Assembly (NCBI GenBank): GCA_021462625.1 | Contig: JAJNAU010000005.1 | Span: forward strand, 1-54,401 | DNA from: Shewanella sp. | Lineage (GTDB): Bacteria; Pseudomonadota; Gammaproteobacteria; Enterobacterales; Shewanellaceae | Reading direction: 5' to 3' | Length of the DNA: 54,401 nucleotides | In this document: positions 52,843-54,401 of the stretch, piece by piece | Numbering within the stretch: position 1 is the stretch's first letter | How the letters are laid out: every line of letters starts with the position of its first letter | Position numbers and translations under genes: made by a program | The notes under the pieces: generated by a model | Told to the model about the DNA's origin: nothing | Databases searched by the model: none | Seen by the model: the letters and a program-made list of their open reading frames with translations, nothing else

Positions 52843-52929
52843 AAAGACGTTGTATGAACTTTTTTTCTGGCGCGAGTATATCACAACCTGATGATGTGAT
52901 GGTCTGCGCCTTTGTTTACAGGACCCAAT

Positions 52930-54156
52930 GTGCTGAATCGTATCTGGTGGTTTTTCTTTGTTACTGCGGCATTGGCCGTTGCAGTGCAATTGGGGATGGG
53001 CAATACCCAGGTATTGACCGATGTCAGTGCCGCACTTTTTTCCAGCGCTGAACTCGCAGCTCATATTGCGCTTGGACTGGTTGGCGTGCTGTCCCTTTGG
53101 ATGGGATTGATGCGGTTGGGCGAAAAGGGCGGCATGGTGGCTGCTATTGCTCGGGTCACTGAACCTTTGCTGTCGCGACTGATGCCTGAGGTGCCAAGGG
53201 GCCACCCGGCCTATGGCAGCATCACCATGAATCTGACTGCCAATATGTTGGGTCTGGATAATGCCGCCACGCCGCTGGGGCTCAAGGCGATGCATGATCT
53301 TCAATCCCTGAATCCGGATAAACATACCGCCACTAATGCCCAGATCCTGTTTCTGGTGCTGAACAGCTCTTCCGTCACCTTGGTACCCGTGGCCGTATTT
53401 TTGTATCGGGCACAGCAGGGGGCCGCCAATCCTGCGGATGTGTTTCTTCCTATCTTGCTAGCCACGTCAGTCTCAACCCTGGCCGGACTCCTGGTGGTGG
53501 CGCTGGTACAAAGAATTAAGCTTTTTGACGCCGTGATTATGGGTTACGGCGCGCTGCTTATCGGTGCCCTGATGGCGACCGTATTTTATCTTGGCACTTT
53601 GTCTGCTCAGATGATTGGCGAGGTTTCCACTGTGTTGGGCAATGGTGTACTCATTGCGTTGGTATTTGCTTTTGTGCTGGTCGCAGGGCTTAGCAAGGTT
53701 GCCATTTACGATGAGTTTATTGAAGGCGCCAAAGATGGCTTTTCCCAGGCAATTCAGCTGATCCCATATTTGCTCGCCATGTTGCTGGCAATTGCGCTGC
53801 TCAGAGCGTCAGGGGCGTTGGACTTGCTGCTCTCGGTTATCGCTCATTTTGTGCAGTGGCTTGGCGGCGATACCCGCTTTGTGGATGCTTTGCCCACGGC
53901 CTTGATGAAACCCTTCAGTGGCTCAGGCGCTCGCGCCATGATGTTGGAAACTATGAATCATCACGGTGTAGATTCTTTTGCCGGACGTTTGGCAGCCATC
54001 TTTCAGGGCAGTACAGAAACGACTTTCTACGTACTGGCGGTTTACTTTGGCGCAGTGGGGATACGTAATGGCCGCCACGCGTTGGCATGTGGATTAACCG
54101 CAGATCTCGCCGGTATTATCGCAGCTATTGGTGTCTGTTATTGGTTTTATGGTTAA
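52930..54156 (+). CDS. nucleoside-recognition (Gate) domain membrane protein, SpmA-SpmB fusion type
   Basis: About 408 residues, mostly membrane helices, with two Gate domains: the first with ITMNLTANMLGLDNAATPLG (SpmA type), the second with LPTALMKPFSGSGARAMM and IFQGSTETTFYVLAVYFGAVG (SpmB type). The two halves are separate genes in spore formers; the fused form is common in gammaproteobacteria. Substrate unknown. GTG 52930 is chosen because AGGA lies 8 bp upstream. Divergent from rsmF. Confidence 0.88.
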   Translation: MLNRIWWFFFVTAALAVAVQLGMGNTQVLTDVSAALFSSAELAAHIALGLVGVLSLWMGLMRLGEKGGMVAAIARVTEPLLSRLMPEVPRGHPAYGSITMNLTANMLGLDNAATPLGLKAMHDLQSLNPDKHTATNAQILFLVLNSSSVTLVPVAVFLYRAQQGAANPADVFLPILLATSVSTLAGLLVVALVQRIKLFDAVIMGYGALLIGALMATVFYLGTLSAQMIGEVSTVLGNGVLIALVFAFVLVAGLSKVAIYDEFIEGAKDGFSQAIQLIPYLLAMLLAIALLRASGALDLLLSVIAHFVQWLGGDTRFVDALPTALMKPFSGSGARAMMLETMNHHGVDSFAGRLAAIFQGSTETTFYVLAVYFGAVGIRNGRHALACGLTADLAGIIAAIGVCYWFYG

Positions 54157-54164
54157 TTTGATGA

Positions 54165-54315
54165 CTATTTTACGCCGAAGGTAAATTGGACCAATTTATA
54201 AGGTCGGATAAACAGGTGATACAAGAGCAGGGTGACCACAAAGCAGACAGCCAATAGGAATAGAAACTTAATGGCAGGACTGTCGATGATCTGCACCACA
54301 TAAATCCGATAATAA
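54165..54315 (-). pseudogene. acyltransferase-3 family gene, 3' end cut off by MITE copy 6
   Basis: On the minus strand an open frame of about 50 codons ends at TAG 54165 and reads YYRIYVVQIIDSPAIKF, a membrane helix LFLLAVCFVVTLLLYHL, then FIRPYKLVQFTFGVK. That is how membrane acyltransferases of the OafA/OpgC (acyl_transf_3) type end. It is interrupted at 54316 by MITE copy 6, so at least the last helix is separated from the rest, which would lie beyond the window. If the remainder is intact it would be missing this tail. Confidence 0.6.
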
Positions 54316-54401
54316 CTAGGGTCTGTTGACCTTTCATGGTTGAATTTTGCTCGTTCTAGACGCGCTTTAATCGCGACGCAAGGTGTGCCGCCTAGGGGCC
54401 T
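54316..54401. mobile_element. MITE copy 6, cut by the window edge
   Basis: Starts CTAGGGTCTGTTGACCTTT with an exact consensus end, then continues as the reverse complement of the right 85 bp of copy 2 with only about three differences (CATGGTTGAATTTTGCTCG, CGCAAGGTGTGCCGCCTAG). The rest lies outside. Confidence 0.9.

Noticed and set aside
52843-53325. 160-codon N-terminal extension of the rsmF frame
   Set aside because: It is antisense to the start of the Gate-domain gene, has no protein-like conservation, and the family begins at ATG 52842.

Overview
The window looks like chromosome of a marine gammaproteobacterium, most probably Shewanella or a close relative. The reasons are the gene order (acs with a CrbS/CrbR pair; aroH-ppsR-ppsA-ydiJ; leucine dehydrogenase; purB-hflD-mnmA-nudJ-rluE-icd; cspD-clpS-clpA-infA-bpt-aat; metG-mrp-udk-dcd; pabC-mltG-tmk-holB-pilZ-tatD), the monomeric isocitrate dehydrogenase, and what appears to be a pair of HexR operators in front of ppsA. 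All assignments come from reading sequence and remembered family features; no database search was run.

Layout. 1-3.2 kb: 3' end of an outer-membrane porin, grxA, radD. 3.2-10 kb: acetate module, with acs, the PutP-type hybrid kinase crbS and the regulator crbR, plus a fragment of fghA. 10.4-15 kb: aroH, ppsR and ppsA, the last two divergent across duplicated HexR-like sites. 15.2-16.8 kb: a collapsed pqiA/pqiB locus. 17-22 kb: ydiJ, a DUF1285 gene with no standard start codon, a MarR regulator with a PliI-like lipoprotein, and a small membrane protein. 22.3-29.8 kb: leucine dehydrogenase, a DUF4826 gene, a shattered roxA, purB-hflD-mnmA, a broken nudJ, rluE. 29.9-37.3 kb: icd, cspD, and the N-degron set clpS, clpA, bpt and aat around infA. 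37.3-41 kb: a glycine-zipper protein, a NIF3 protein, a RamB-like XRE/DUF3612 regulator and a divergent orphan protein resembling the clasp domain of malate synthase G. 42-54 kb: metG, mrp, udk, dcd, the pabC-tatD run, rsmF, a nucleoside-gate membrane protein, and the tail of an acyltransferase gene.

Two themes stand out. First, six copies of a small (about 180-265 bp) non-coding element with 19-bp terminal inverted repeats, bounded by CTAG, are scattered through the window. They resemble a MITE. One sits inside roxA, one truncates an acyltransferase gene, and others abut bpt, purB, metG and the MarR gene. Several accessory genes (fghA, pqiAB, roxA, nudJ) are visibly decaying, while the housekeeping genes are intact.

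Second, many intact genes concern growth on acetate and gluconeogenic carbon: Acs activates acetate, CrbSR probably controls acs, PpsA/PpsR run PEP synthesis with HexR-like control, Icd sits at the glyoxylate branch, and the DUF3612 regulator and clasp-domain protein look like glyoxylate-shunt accessories. The last link is inference.
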